From Climacteris rufus (Eukaryota > Chordata > Aves > Passeriformes > Climacteridae), in NCBI GenBank assembly GCA_013398175.1, contig VZRZ01007768.1:745538-809537 (forward strand): a stretch of 64,000 nt of DNA, read 5' to 3'. Each line of letters begins with the position of its first letter. The stretch's first letter is position 1. Both the position numbers and the translations under genes were made by a program. Below the pieces are notes generated by a model. The model searched no databases, was not told the origin of the DNA, and saw only the letters and a list, made by a program, of their open reading frames with translations. Of the stretch, positions 15,914 to 27,530 are shown piece by piece.

Positions 15914-15943
15914 GCACACACACACAAATGCACACACACAAAA
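15914..15943. repeat. (CA)n microsatellite, interrupted
   Basis: GCACACACACACA at the left, AATG interruption, then CACACACACACA. Interruption suggests an older, more stable locus than the pure GAAA array. Confidence 0.85.
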
Positions 15944-17693
15944 ACAAGCAATTGTTTTCATAATATCTGTCATCCATCCAAATCCATCCTGCCTCTTGTT
16001 CAAAGAGACATTATTACCTTTACCATTTACCTTCCAATTACCAAGCACACCATGAGCTATGAGGCCAGTCTTGCAGCACTCCCTCAAATTCAGAGCAACA
16101 TGGAGCTCAAACAAACAAACGAAATACTTCCCCAGATTTCCATGCACACTGCTGATATAGAGCAGAGAGGAGACTGTAAAGGTGGAAAAGTGACCCTCAG
16201 AGTTCAGTGTGGATTTTAGTTCTCTTCACCCTCATTTTGGGCTCTTGCATGATTTTGAGAATTGTTTTGTAATGTGAAGGTGGTAAATTCTGATTATGTG
16301 ATTCCTTCACAATCCACTTCAGCAAGTTACACTTCTACCCTCTTAGAGGGTGGATATCACTGACCATCCTGACAGGAAAGGGAGCAAGTAGGTTACTTAA
16401 ATGTTTTGACCATAGTCACACAAGGGATCACTGGCAGCTCAGAACAACCCTCCTCATTCAACATCTAACATCTATATTAGTTCTCCATTTAACAGCCATC
16501 ATGCAAGACATTACATTGCCCAGCAAGTCACCGTATTCTCCTTTGCATATCAATAGTGAGATACTTCAGTCACCACCACTTATCTCCACTGGGACAAAGG
16601 TTCCTGGTGTAAGGTGTCAAAATCTGCAATCCCCGTTCCCTGTTTATTAGACATTAAGTTTTCCATGGGCTTGGAAGAGTTTTGGAAAGGAGTAAGCTAT
16701 TGTAAAGGAAAATTTATCAGGCTTTTTTTTAACTATAAGAAATTGTGCATCTTAAAATGATTTATTATCCTTGATCAATGTCCTTTGTTGGACACTTTTG
16801 CTGTACTTCCAGTTTGTCTGCATGATCAAGGATTTTTCTCCCATAGCCCCCAAAGGAGAAAGGGAATGTGCTGTCCACTTAAATACTAACAAGGAGTCAA
16901 CAAGCTCTCTGCAGTTTCAGCAGTGCCCACCACCATGAATTAATTTCCTTCCTACTTGTTTTGCCCTGCAGGAAAAGAACAGAGATAGTGTGAATGGTCT
17001 TAGAAATGTGACAGGTTTGAGACCTACCACCAAAGTCACCCACATAGATAATAATCAGGTGTAGTTTCATGACGGTTCCTACTCACTCTTATGAACTCAT
17101 TTAATGTCTGTGGAGTACAGTGAACACCCTTCCTCTCCATCAGCAGTCCCAGAGCTCTCCACGAAGTGCTGCATGGATGTGCAATGTGAGATTGTGCTTC
17201 TCTCCTGGGTCACACCCAGCTGGAGGTACATTCAGTGACTCTGCACCTCCAGTGACTTCCATGGCTGAGTATTCAGCTTGGAGCTGGCTGTGTCCTCCAG
17301 GGTGTCCCTGCAAGTACAGGACAGACACTTCCCTACCAGCACAGTATGAAATGTGCTCCCTCTCAGGAGGTGACCACAGACGTGCACTCTATCAGAGTGT
17401 TGCTTTCATATTCAAAACCTCTTCAGCTCTCTGAGTTCCTTCCAAATACAGAGCGAGCAGAATCTGTGCAGTGGCATATTCTCATATCTGCTAAGACATT
17501 GGAGCATTTGTTTGAGAAGACACAAATACCCTTATTCACATCAGGTGCTTGCCTGAAGATCAAATGCCACCCCAGTGAACCACTTTACTGTTCCAAGGAG
17601 ATGAAGTGTGTGCCATGCATAGTGAAACCACCATTGCCTAAAGGGCACAAACACTTAATGACAGTGCAGAAAGTTGTAGGAAATGTGCAATAA

Positions 17694-17748
17694 TACTAAA
17701 ATAATAATAAATAATAATTATTGTTAATGATAATAACAATAATAAAAT
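17694..17748. repeat. (AAT)n-type repeat with 10-bp inverted arms
   Basis: AAT-rich simple sequence that reverses polarity in the middle: ATTATTGTTA at 17717-17726 and its exact reverse complement TAACAATAAT at 17734-17743 are separated by seven bases. It can fold into a hairpin or cruciform. A similar but better palindrome lies at 27497-27518. Confidence 0.85.
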
Positions 17749-20659
17749 TAAAAGAACATGTAATAATTGGGCTAGGGAGGGAAGCAACTGACTGAGATCT
17801 GAAAAATTGTGGCAGATTTCTCTGGGCTGTGTTCTCCAGTACTTTATTAAATCACCTAAAAGTAAAAGACTTCTTCTGACTAAGGGTGTTTCATCACCAA
17901 GGACATGTTCCCACGTTCACCAACAGCTTTTGCTCAACTTCAACTGAATTCTCTTGCATCAGAAAGGTCCCTGGGCTCTTACATCACCCTGACTGTGGAC
18001 ACAGCTGTAAAATCACTCCCTTCCCTAGTAAATGTAAGGCAAAATATTTGTTTTAATACTGCTGGCTAGGCCAATTTCATTCATAATTGAATCAGTGGTT
18101 TATTTCTAGGTCTCTTCACTGACTACCCATTCATCACTTCCAGCCACAGGGTTCAAAGAGCTGCTGGAAGGCACAATATTTTCAAAATCCAGCAGAAGTA
18201 CAATGTCACACCCCAAGGGCCAGGCTGTCAGCCACGCTCTGCCATCAAAGCCCGTCAGCCTCAACCAGGAGCCTGCAGCAGAAAGGCCAGGGAAAGGCAA
18301 AGAGTTCTACAGCAAAGACTTCTACAGCAACTGGCACCTCGGGGCATGCATTCAGTGGCAGTGGAAAAGACACTGGTTGAGTCAAAGGTGGCCCAACCCA
18401 AGCTCATCCCACGGTCCTGGTGCCCTTAGCGTTGCTGCTGACCCCAGGGGAATAAATCTTTTGGGGTCCTGCGGTCCTCCTCAGCATATGGCTGCACACA
18501 ATCCATGCAAACTGAGCCCATGTTCTCTTATTTTCTGGTGAAGGTGGCCAAAGAAGCTGTACCTTCTTTCTTGCAGTTGTTACCATTTCACAGGTCCTGT
18601 CCTCAGACAAGAATTGCCAAAGTTCCCCCTTGCACAACAGTGCAGACACAGAAGTGGTGATGCATGGAGCGATTTTCCAGCTCTGCCCTACCATACTTCA
18701 CCCACGTTGTAAGAGAAGAGATCTGCAAAAGATTTGGAGCTAAAAGGTTTAGAGCAATGTCTTAGACAAGTGATGTATCTCAAGGGTGCCTTGCAGCAAG
18801 GAGCTGCTGTGCACAGCAGTACAAGGAGAAGCCAACTCCCTTTCCCAAGTAAATTCCTCGCACAGGCAGCGAAAGCTAAAGCGGTAAGAGTCTGTGATTT
18901 GGAGCAAACACCAAAACACCAGACTCCAGTCCCTTTAAGCTCCAGTCCCAGCAGGCAGCCAGGCTGACACACACCCAGCTTGGTAACATTTTCTGGTACA
19001 GTCCTACCTTTCATGTCTCCCTATTCCGTAACTTTCTATACTTCCCCTTCCAAGCAGAAATATTCACTCTGCTTCATTGCCTGCCCCAGTCCTTCCCAGC
19101 TGGACCCAGAGCTGAACTCATTTCAAGAAAATGTTTTTTCAGCCAGTTCTGTGCCTCTCTCCCTTGTAACCATTTGGCCATTTCCAAAGTGCTTAAGGTG
19201 ATAGATATTCAGATCGAACAACCTAAATCTCAAATTTATCTCCACTTTTACTGCAAATTTTTAGTCCTGTTAATTGGGCAAACAGCTGATGGAGAAGTTG
19301 GATTACCACTACAGTTCAAAAGATAAAAAAAAGAAAAAGACAGGTTTTTTTCAACAATAAAAATTTCATAGTGAGCAGACCCCAGTATCCTTTTCCAGTT
19401 TCACATCTTGCAAATATTTTGATCAACTTTCCAATCTCTCCTCCAGCCACTCCTCCAGTTCAGATCAGCTGATAGTTTCATGGAGCCAAGCTCTTTTGAT
19501 CCATTAGAAATTTGTCCATTATCCAACACTAAAGCCAGTTGGAACATAATTTGCAATAGGAGAACATAAATCAAGAGGTCAATTTGTGATTTTCATGCAA
19601 ACCATGCAGGAGCCAGTGACCACTACTGGCTCAATCAAACCATCCATTCCTCTGACCAGCAAAGCCTGAGGCCATTTTCTCTGGAGAACTATACTGGAAA
19701 ATCTTTAGATAATCTTGGTCTCAGAAGAGGATCTTTAGTTGGGCAATATTTATTTTAGTTGAAAAAACAATTATTTTATTGTAGGTTCTTAGATGGAAAA
19801 AAAATCTCATGGAATTAGCAGAAGGATGGCTACGATTTCCACTTTGGTAACATATTGATCAAGATAAGAAATAATTAATTATACAACTCCTCTAAAATAT
19901 TACACAAACGGAGAGAATGATTCTATCTAAAAAGCCAGAAATATGTGTCTTGGAACAAATCCAGATGCACCAAATGTCTACTTTTAAACTCAGTGACTAA
20001 TGGAAAGAAAGCTGCAGTGATTAGTTACAGTAGTTTTAAAGAAATATAAACTAGGAATGGCTCTGACTGGGTCTGACCTCCAGAGCTGACCCTCAGATTT
20101 CAGAAGTACGTAGTATATGGAAAGAGGAGATCTGGAAGAGCAGAGCCTGAGAGTTGTTCCATGATGTGATTTCTGAAGAACTCTCAAGGAACGTCACCCC
20201 TGTTCTCAAAAAGTGCAAACACCTCTGGTGTCTTACTGTGTGAAAATTTCCCACAGGAAAATTTGGGGCAATAATCTCTGGAGGGGACAGGCAGTGCAGT
20301 CTGTCAGTCTGGCAGTGCAGAAACAGGCAGCAGTGACGATGGGGAACAGGCACCCAAACACTTTGTGCAGTGCCCTGACTCCTGGCTTGTGTGGGTGGGC
20401 TTGCCTGCAAGAGCTATGAAATGCTCACTTTTTTAATAAACCATTTCAAAGTGTCTCTGTGGTCGGTGGTGAGGTCACACCTCATTTACAGAGCTCCTCA
20501 GACACTGGTGCACTCACCATCCAGATGTCTGAAATGCCCTTTGCCCCTTTCCCTCTCTGCCCCCAGCCCTGATCCCATTGATTTCTGGACACACTGAGGT
20601 CTGTGAGTGCTACTGCCAAGCATTCACCTAAGCTGTGAGACTGATCAAAATAAACCTCT

Positions 20660-20925
20660 TTTTTTTACCCTCTCTAGGGTAAAGTTATTGTGAATCCAAG
20701 CCCTGAACTAAATGCAACAAATCTTCGGGAATCTGAAGTGCAGACAACACAATAAGGCTCAGGCCATGTCTGTTGCTAAATGTTCTGTACAAGATGTGTT
20801 TTATCAGATCAGAATGGCACAGGATAATGAATGCAGTGGCACAAATGGCATTGCAAGTACTGCCTGTGCATTGCACAGCAATTGTCAGACAAAGGATGGC
20901 AATAAAGCAGAGACTCACATAAAAT
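20660..20925 (+). other. Candidate 3' terminal exon (weak)
   Basis: A pyrimidine run ending in TCTCTAG gives a good-looking splice acceptor (AG at 20676-20677). It is followed by an open frame of about 25 codons to a TAA, and by AATAAA at 20901-20906 with a moderately GT-rich stretch downstream near 20945-20985. This is the layout of a small last exon, of either a coding gene or a long non-coding RNA. The open stretch is too short to be informative and resembles no protein I recognise; such combinations also arise by chance. Confidence 0.15.
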
Positions 20926-23900
20926 TAGATTAAAAACTTTAACTCTTGGTGTATCATGTGCAGTGTTTCCATGGATCTGTAATGGCCCAGGGAGGGCATT
21001 TGCAGTGAGAAGCAAAGAGGCTTTCTCTGAATTTGCAGCAAGCAGTTCACTGCTGCTAGGGCTGCAAACACAAACTATGGACAGCTGACATCTTCTGAGT
21101 GCACACCATCCCCAACTCTGATTTATGCCTGAAAGCTGAAGAAGGATTTATCTTCAGAGCTAGCTCAAGGAGTATTATGTGAAAGGGGAATGAATAAAGC
21201 AAGAAAGCCATAAATTTCTCTTTCAGTACAAAAACCTGGATACTGAGTAACAATGCAGAGCCAAGAACTGAGTGGAACACATCAGGGTGAGTCTGTGATC
21301 TATGTTAAAAACCTTCCCTAAATTCCTCATTAACACTTCTTGCTAATTCCTTGCTGGGGGTGGGTGTGGGGGGCAGGTGTTTGTATACCATAAAAGAATA
21401 TTAATTTTAAAGTTATCTGCTGCTTTGAATCACTTCCTCACTCAGCTCCCTAACAAAGAGAGAAACAAGTTAGGATCTGGGGAGAGAGATGCTCTCTGTT
21501 TAACCAGATTCACTGCACAGAATACCTGGAGGTAATTGTGCTTTCTGCCGGCATAAAGAGGATCAAACTTGGCAAATTGCTTTAAATTTCCAGTGTGACT
21601 ACTGGCAACAGAAAGGTGATGAAAGAAGCAATGCTGGGTTTTTTTCCACTGAAGAACACAAACTGGCAAAAATGGCTGGATAAAAATCTAGACTACATAA
21701 TGGTGCTTTAATTATGTTTGAGTCTCATCTCCTAATGATAAGTTCTTACTAATTCACTCTCGTCCCAGATTTCTTCCCCCTGTGTTTCAGTAGTGTATTA
21801 AAAAGTCACTCTGTCGACAGACCTCTGTAAATTTTAGTGGAAGAAAATAAAAGATTATCACTGATGGTAGACCTATAGCCACATATAGACAAAAAACTTA
21901 ACTATTCTGTCTGTGGAGTGTTGTCTCCTAGAAGAAAGGAAGCACACAGGAAAGCAACAAGGATGTTGTACCTACAGAAACAGTAAATGAGTCTTTAAAA
22001 TTTCATTCCTTCCCTGCAGGACAGCAATGTAGTAAATAAGGAAAACCCAGCTCAGGGGGCAGAACACTCCTGAGGTCCATGCATGGGTGGTGCAGGAAGT
22101 ACAAATTAGAACAGAAAGTACACAAATGCTAAAAAGTCAGGACATTTCCACTGTTAAACTCACATTACTCAAGTTAAACAGGAGCACACAGGTTTATTTA
22201 GGCAGGACAGCAGTTTGTAGATGTAAACAACCATAAAGAAGAAAAGTAATTTCACCTGGGAGACAACAGAAGTAGAAAAACAAAGAAAGAACTTATGCTA
22301 GAGCCAGGCCTAAGCCCGAAACCTGTTCTGCCTCCAACCCCAAGCACACTGATACCGAGCTGACCTCTGTAAAATCATGGTCAGGTACTTTTCAAGCCCT
22401 TTTTCGATTGAAGATAACAATTTACAAGCCTTCTGAAAACAAAATGTGGAAGGACAGTAACACTGTAAAAGCCAACTGCAAACTATACTAACACAGACAG
22501 GCTGGCTGCAGGTACTCAGTGTCTTCAGCTCTTTTTGATATTTATTAAAAACCATCATTTTTAATATTAGTACTGAGTAACCAGAACTGAGCAATCCACA
22601 ACCTATTACCAGTGTGATGGACCGAGGCAATGGGAAACAACAGATTAACAACATAAAGTTAATAAAACCATAAAATCACAAATACATGTCCTTCTCTATT
22701 GCCTGTGGCCTCACTCTGCAGCAACATTAATGTGTCTTCAGAAAATAAATAGGGCCATATAATGGCAATTATTGTCATAGACTCATTGCAGACATGACCT
22801 CACCCTCAGGACTTGGAATCTGCCCCTGACTGGGCTGGAGCTCTGGAGGAATTTTAATGATAGGGTGTGAGGGTCAGGCCCTCATACCTCTTTTGCATAA
22901 TAGAAACCCATCTGGTGGGGCTGACTGAGACTGATTGCTATTTGAGGTCCCCTTAGGGTCTCCAAGGAATGGGTTGGGTGCAACAGGTAGCTGAACACTC
23001 ACACCCAGTGCTTTAGTTACTGTAAGTGCCCTGACAGAAATATTAAATAAATTTCTATGGTGCATCCTCAAATCCAAACACTTGTTAATAACCAGAGAAA
23101 GCTCAGGTTCAGAGTAACACTTGTTTTCTTCATGGATCTGGAACAGCCTTTGTCTCTTGTACTCCAAATAACAGGATATGGCTGCCTTTTGCTCTCAGCT
23201 TTTACCCATCTCTAGTTATGTGGCTGTGCTACCTGCCAGGGGTGCCCATCTGACCTAGACTCTTAGAAAGGCATTCAGCAGCATTCAGGGAACTGGAGGG
23301 AAGTGTGATCTGGCAGTGACCTGTTAAACTACAGACTGTTCACACCTTTACCTGCTGGGAGCTACCAAGGCTCTGGAAAGATGTTTTTGCTGTAATGCAC
23401 AACCATTCTCAGCTAACAGGCATCTCCCAAATACTTTGCAGAAAGTTAATTCCAGTTCCCACTTGGCACCAAATCTCAGTATCCCCAGGACTCAGTTTAA
23501 ATGGTGAATGAAGTCTTCGTTTTGTCAGTCTCTGCCACACCAGTCCATTAACCTCAGTGAATTACCTTGTAGTGCCCATCCATCAAAGTGTCAGTCTATC
23601 TGATGAAATGAAGAGTTATTTCTTGGGTCTCTCACTATGTGCCAGCTCAACGGCTAAAGCATTTATTCAATATGATTAATCCATTTTATACCAACTGTGG
23701 CATCTGCCCTGTCAACCTGAAGACGTGGCCAGAAAAGTTTCCAGGACCACCAGAGACAACAGCAATGGGACTGACAGATCCCACGTGTATGGCATGCCTG
23801 GGGCATCCAGGAGAGCACAAATGCCCTCCACTCCCACACTGGTGTTGGAACATGCTTCATTTGAGGAAAGTGACCTTCAACAGGAGGTAGAAATGACAGG

Positions 23901-24479
23901 AACAACTCAAGGGGCAGCAAGAAATATTTCACAAATAGTTCCCAGTGCCTAAGAGAACTGGGAAGATGTGTGGTGAGAAAGAGCTTTCAGGGTGAAGAGT
24001 GTTCAGATCCCACAATGAGCTTTGATACCCAGAAATGACATTCCTCTCACCTGGTGAAACACCCGGGGTCTTCCAGATCTATACCAACACTTTGATGTTT
24101 AGGCTTGCTACCCCAGAATTCCACCTCATCCACAGGGCTGTAGGATCCCCAGTTACTGACAGCACTGACCAAATCAGTCATAGCTGACCTGCTACCTGCC
24201 ACTGCACCTAATCTCCATCAGGCACTGCAGAACAAGGCTAGACCTTTATTCCTTCACTGTCATCTAGTCCTTGAACCTGGCTCCTCTGACCTGAAAGAAT
24301 CTGAAACACTGCAACATGTGAAATACTGCTAGCAAGGAGCCAGCTGTGGACCAAGCCTGACAGCAATGGTGATAGAAGAAAGCACGTAGCACAGAGCACA
24401 TACACCAGGGAGATTTACACAGAAAGATAGGCAGGTTCTCACTATTCATTCCTGAATATCTGTTGGGCTTGCTTCAATT

Positions 24480-24740
24480 ACAAGGCTTAGTGGCATGAAC
24501 TTCAGATGTATGATGCGAAGTATTTTGCTACGGTTATGGGCGGTAATTGAAAGCTGACTTTGATACTCACATTAAAAAAATACTGCTAATAGGGAACTGC
24601 TCTGAAATCAGCCCAGCATGATGCCTTTCAGTCTCGGTAATAATGAATATACGAGCAATTCATAACAGTCTGCTTGGTGGAAACAAAACATAATTTGGCT
24701 GGTCGTTTGCTTTTGTTCGTCTTTTGTTGGGGGAATGGGA
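24480..24740. promoter_or_regulatory. Candidate conserved non-coding element (weak)
   Basis: In an AT-rich, CpG-poor neighbourhood this block keeps about seven CpGs (for example near 24516, 24531, 24541, 24635, 24654, 24704, 24718). It also holds homeodomain-type TAAT cores, including TAATTG at 24544-24549. Retained CpGs in AT-rich DNA are a common sign of constraint. No alignment was available, so this is inference only. Confidence 0.2.
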
Positions 24741-26525
24741 GGGGAGACAAGTCCTGTGGCAATGGCATTGAACAGCCCATCTCCGTTTTGAATCTGCTGA
24801 GATTAAATATATCCTTTCAACAACAAAGGCTGAACTCTGATCAAAGCCCCACCAGCAGCACACCCTACAGTGGGATGCACCAGATCCTAATTCCTGCGAG
24901 TGCCCAAGGGGATGTGAGACTCCAATCAGTCAAGTGAGACAAGGACAGGAGAAAGCACTGTAATTTTCAGTTTAGCCCAACAAACCCTGCAGCCTCTTGG
25001 CTTGCAGTAATCTGGAATGCATCCTGCAAACAATTAGCAAGATGGCTTTCCAAGCCCATCAACACCACATGGCTCTTCTTTGATATTGTTTTGTTCTTCT
25101 TCCCCTCCCTCCCAAGAGCTTTTTCAGGAACTCCACACGTACGCTGCTGGGAGTACAATTATGGGACAGCGTGTTCAGTTGAAATTCATTCAGCATGTTT
25201 CTGGGATCCCTTGTTTTCATGGAAGGTCATCTGTGCCTGTTCTGCCTGCACCCAGTGTGCGTGCAGTTATATGAGATGCTTGGAGAAAAAGTACCCATCA
25301 TGCGTGAATAATGGCTTGTTTTGTCAAGCCAATATATGTGTGCAGAAATATACAGTCCTGTGTTGCAATTGTCTAAAATACCATTGTGGCACAACAGTGT
25401 GTTACAACATGCACAGGGATAGCCTGTCTCCAAGTAATTGCTTTTCTTCTGCACAGACCCTCCCAGAAGCTCCTCTCCATCTGTACTGCAGCCATTTATG
25501 TAGGACAAACACTGTTGTTAACAGACTGAATGGAAAAAGTATTTTCTGTCCTTACAACTCAGACAGCAGAACTTCTACTATGGCTCAGTCATAGCTTTTT
25601 GCAGGATGAAAAGGGGATCTGCACCAGCCACTCGCAGGCAGGCAGGGTTTAGTGGTGGGCAAATGTCATCCCCACTCTGACATTGCTCCCTTTCCCTGTG
25701 CTCCTCCTCCTGCACCCAGCAGGAGCAAACCTTTCCCAGCCTTCTGTGTCACCCACAGAACCATGCTACACTCAACAGCCCACGGAGTGTTTCTGCTGAG
25801 AAATTACCTGCCAGCCAGGCAAGTCCCTCTCAGACAACATCTCTGAAAATGTCAGGTTTGTCTGTTCTGTCCTCTGTCGGTCAGGACACGGGGATGCTGC
25901 TGCCAGGCTGTTCTGGTTGTGGTCACTACATGGAAAAGGCTCATAGGAAAAAGGGATAGCCCCCAGAATCATAAAACATCTCAGCAGCTCCTACTTCCCT
26001 GCTGCTGGGGGTGATGGTGCAAGGGGCAACAGCACAGTACAAGGGCTCTGGGCTGGTGAGGTGGATTGGCCACTTACTGCCCCAGAAGGAAATATGACTT
26101 CAAATCCAGGCTAAGCTAAAAATGGTCTAGGTGTAGTTGATCAAACTATCCTCTCCTCTCTGTCTCTCTTCCAAGATGGAATCAGGACTCTAGGAGCCTC
26201 TGCAAGTCACCATAAGTATGTAGTTTTGGGAAACGGGTAACTATCAAGTCAAAATTATCTCAAGTACTTTTAAATATTTCAGGAATATGGAACCACCCAC
26301 TCTGACTCTGTAGCTTTATTCTGTATTTGTGGTCTAGAAATAAACTGAGAATTTCCTTTTCTATTTTTAGGAATGCAATTATTTTAAGAAAGTAATTTAA
26401 TTTGCTGGAGAGGTGCATTTCCATGCATATTGTACAATCACTTCTGAAAGTGAAAACATTAAAAAAAAATACTATTTCCTATCTGTCCATTAGCACTGAA
26501 AGACAACCAACCAAGTAATTAATAA

Positions 26526-26952
26526 TATAGAATCAATCATAGAATCATTTAGATTAGAAAAGACCTCTAAGATCATTAAGTCCAACAGTTAACTCAGCAC
26601 TGGCAGTTTCACCACTAAACCATGTCCCCAAGTGCCACATCTACACATCATTTAAATACCTCCAGGGATGGTGACTCAACCACTTCCCTGGACTGCCTGT
26701 TCCAGTGCTTGACAACCCTCTCAGTGAAGAAATTTTCTCTGATATCCAATCTAAACCTTCCCTGGAGCAACTTGAGGCCATTGCCTCTCATCACTTGTTC
26801 CTTGGGAGAAGAGACTGAGCCTCCTGGCTACAACCTCCTTTCAGGTACTTGTAGAGAGCAATGAGCTTTCCCCAGCCTCAGCTCCCTTGGCTGCTCCTCA
26901 TCAGACTTGTGCTTCAGACCCTTCACCAGCTTCCTTGACATTTTCTGGGAAT
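26526..26952 (-). mobile_element. CR1 LINE fragment, 3' end at left
   Basis: Begins with the reversed tail octamers (ATAGAATC, ATAGAATC) and continues through the antisense of the 3' region and the end of ORF2. The antisense of the conserved C-terminal coding region covers about 26630-26950. It is 5'-truncated, like nearly all CR1 copies. Stops and indels are frequent, so it is an inactive fossil; the frame at 26622-26864 is its antisense shadow. Confidence 0.9.
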
Positions 26953-27477
26953 GAAAATCATTTAAATATTCCTTATGCATCAACTGGACTTAGCTGCTCT
27001 GGTAAATTCTGCTGAAATCCATCATATATAAAAATCTATGTGCTTTATCAAACAGGGTTGTAGCTACCTGCAGAGCCACACTGCACTGCAGGGAAGAGTG
27101 TGCACAGGCATGGATCTGGTCTTTTGTTTTCTGTGATCCTGTGTTTATCTGTGGGTCTCTGTATTCGCTTTGTGCCTGCCAGCTGCCTGATAAATTGCAT
27201 GGCCGCTGCAAAAAGAGATAAACCCCGCTGCAGCAGTTTACTGATAACATCACTGTTCAATTTAAGGCAAATGCTAAATCACGGAAATCAACAGTTCATG
27301 CAGAGATCAGAGATTACTGGCTTTCAGAAGCTAAGAAGCGCTGTGACTTTGCTCTGGAATACAGGAAATCATAGTTCAACTTTCCATACAAGCATAATAG
27401 TAAGAAATGCGGATTTGGCAAAGTACTTCTGGGGATTTGGGGGCAGAGAGAAAAATTCTCGTCACTTTTACAAAATG

Positions 27478-27530
27478 TTAGTTATTATTATTACTCTTGT
27501 TATTATTAATAATAACAACAATAATAATAT
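27478..27530. repeat. (ATT)n/(AAT)n repeat with 22-bp perfect palindrome
   Basis: The repeat switches from ATT units to AAT units, creating a perfect palindrome at 27497-27518 (TTGTTATTATT joined to its reverse complement with no spacer). It is prone to cruciform formation and to deletion during cloning or amplification. The long frame that spans it (27100-27678) is kept open by the repeat and is not a gene. Confidence 0.9.

Larger units (their letters stand above)
9664..17693. other. Gene-free interval, few repeats
   Basis: About 8 kb of mostly unique DNA. It contains a short TTTA-type cluster (10416-10444), a CA repeat (15914-15943) and several homopolymer runs. Frames such as 11948-12526 (-), 13314-13616 (-) and 15722-16147 (-) match no family I know; one part of 13314-13616 looks faintly coding (see findings). 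No recognisable CR1 insertion was found. Confidence 0.55.
17749..26525. other. Gene-free interval, possible regulatory or exon-like spots only
   Basis: Almost 9 kb without recognisable transposons. Three places deserve a look and are treated separately: a 3' splice-site-like sequence followed by an AATAAA (20660-20930), a CpG-retaining block (24480-24740) and a cysteine-rich open frame (25091-25594). None is strong enough to call a gene. Confidence 0.5.

Noticed and set aside
22540..22640. Possible CR1 fragment around ACCAGAACTGAGCAATCCAC
   Set aside because: Only scattered similarity to the antisense of the CR1 ORF2 end; too weak to call.
26040..26130. B-box-like word ACTTCAAATCC with SINE-like context
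   Set aside because: Nine of eleven positions fit the B box, but there is no A box at proper spacing and no known tail.
26622..26864. 80-codon + frame
   Set aside because: Antisense translation of a CR1 copy.
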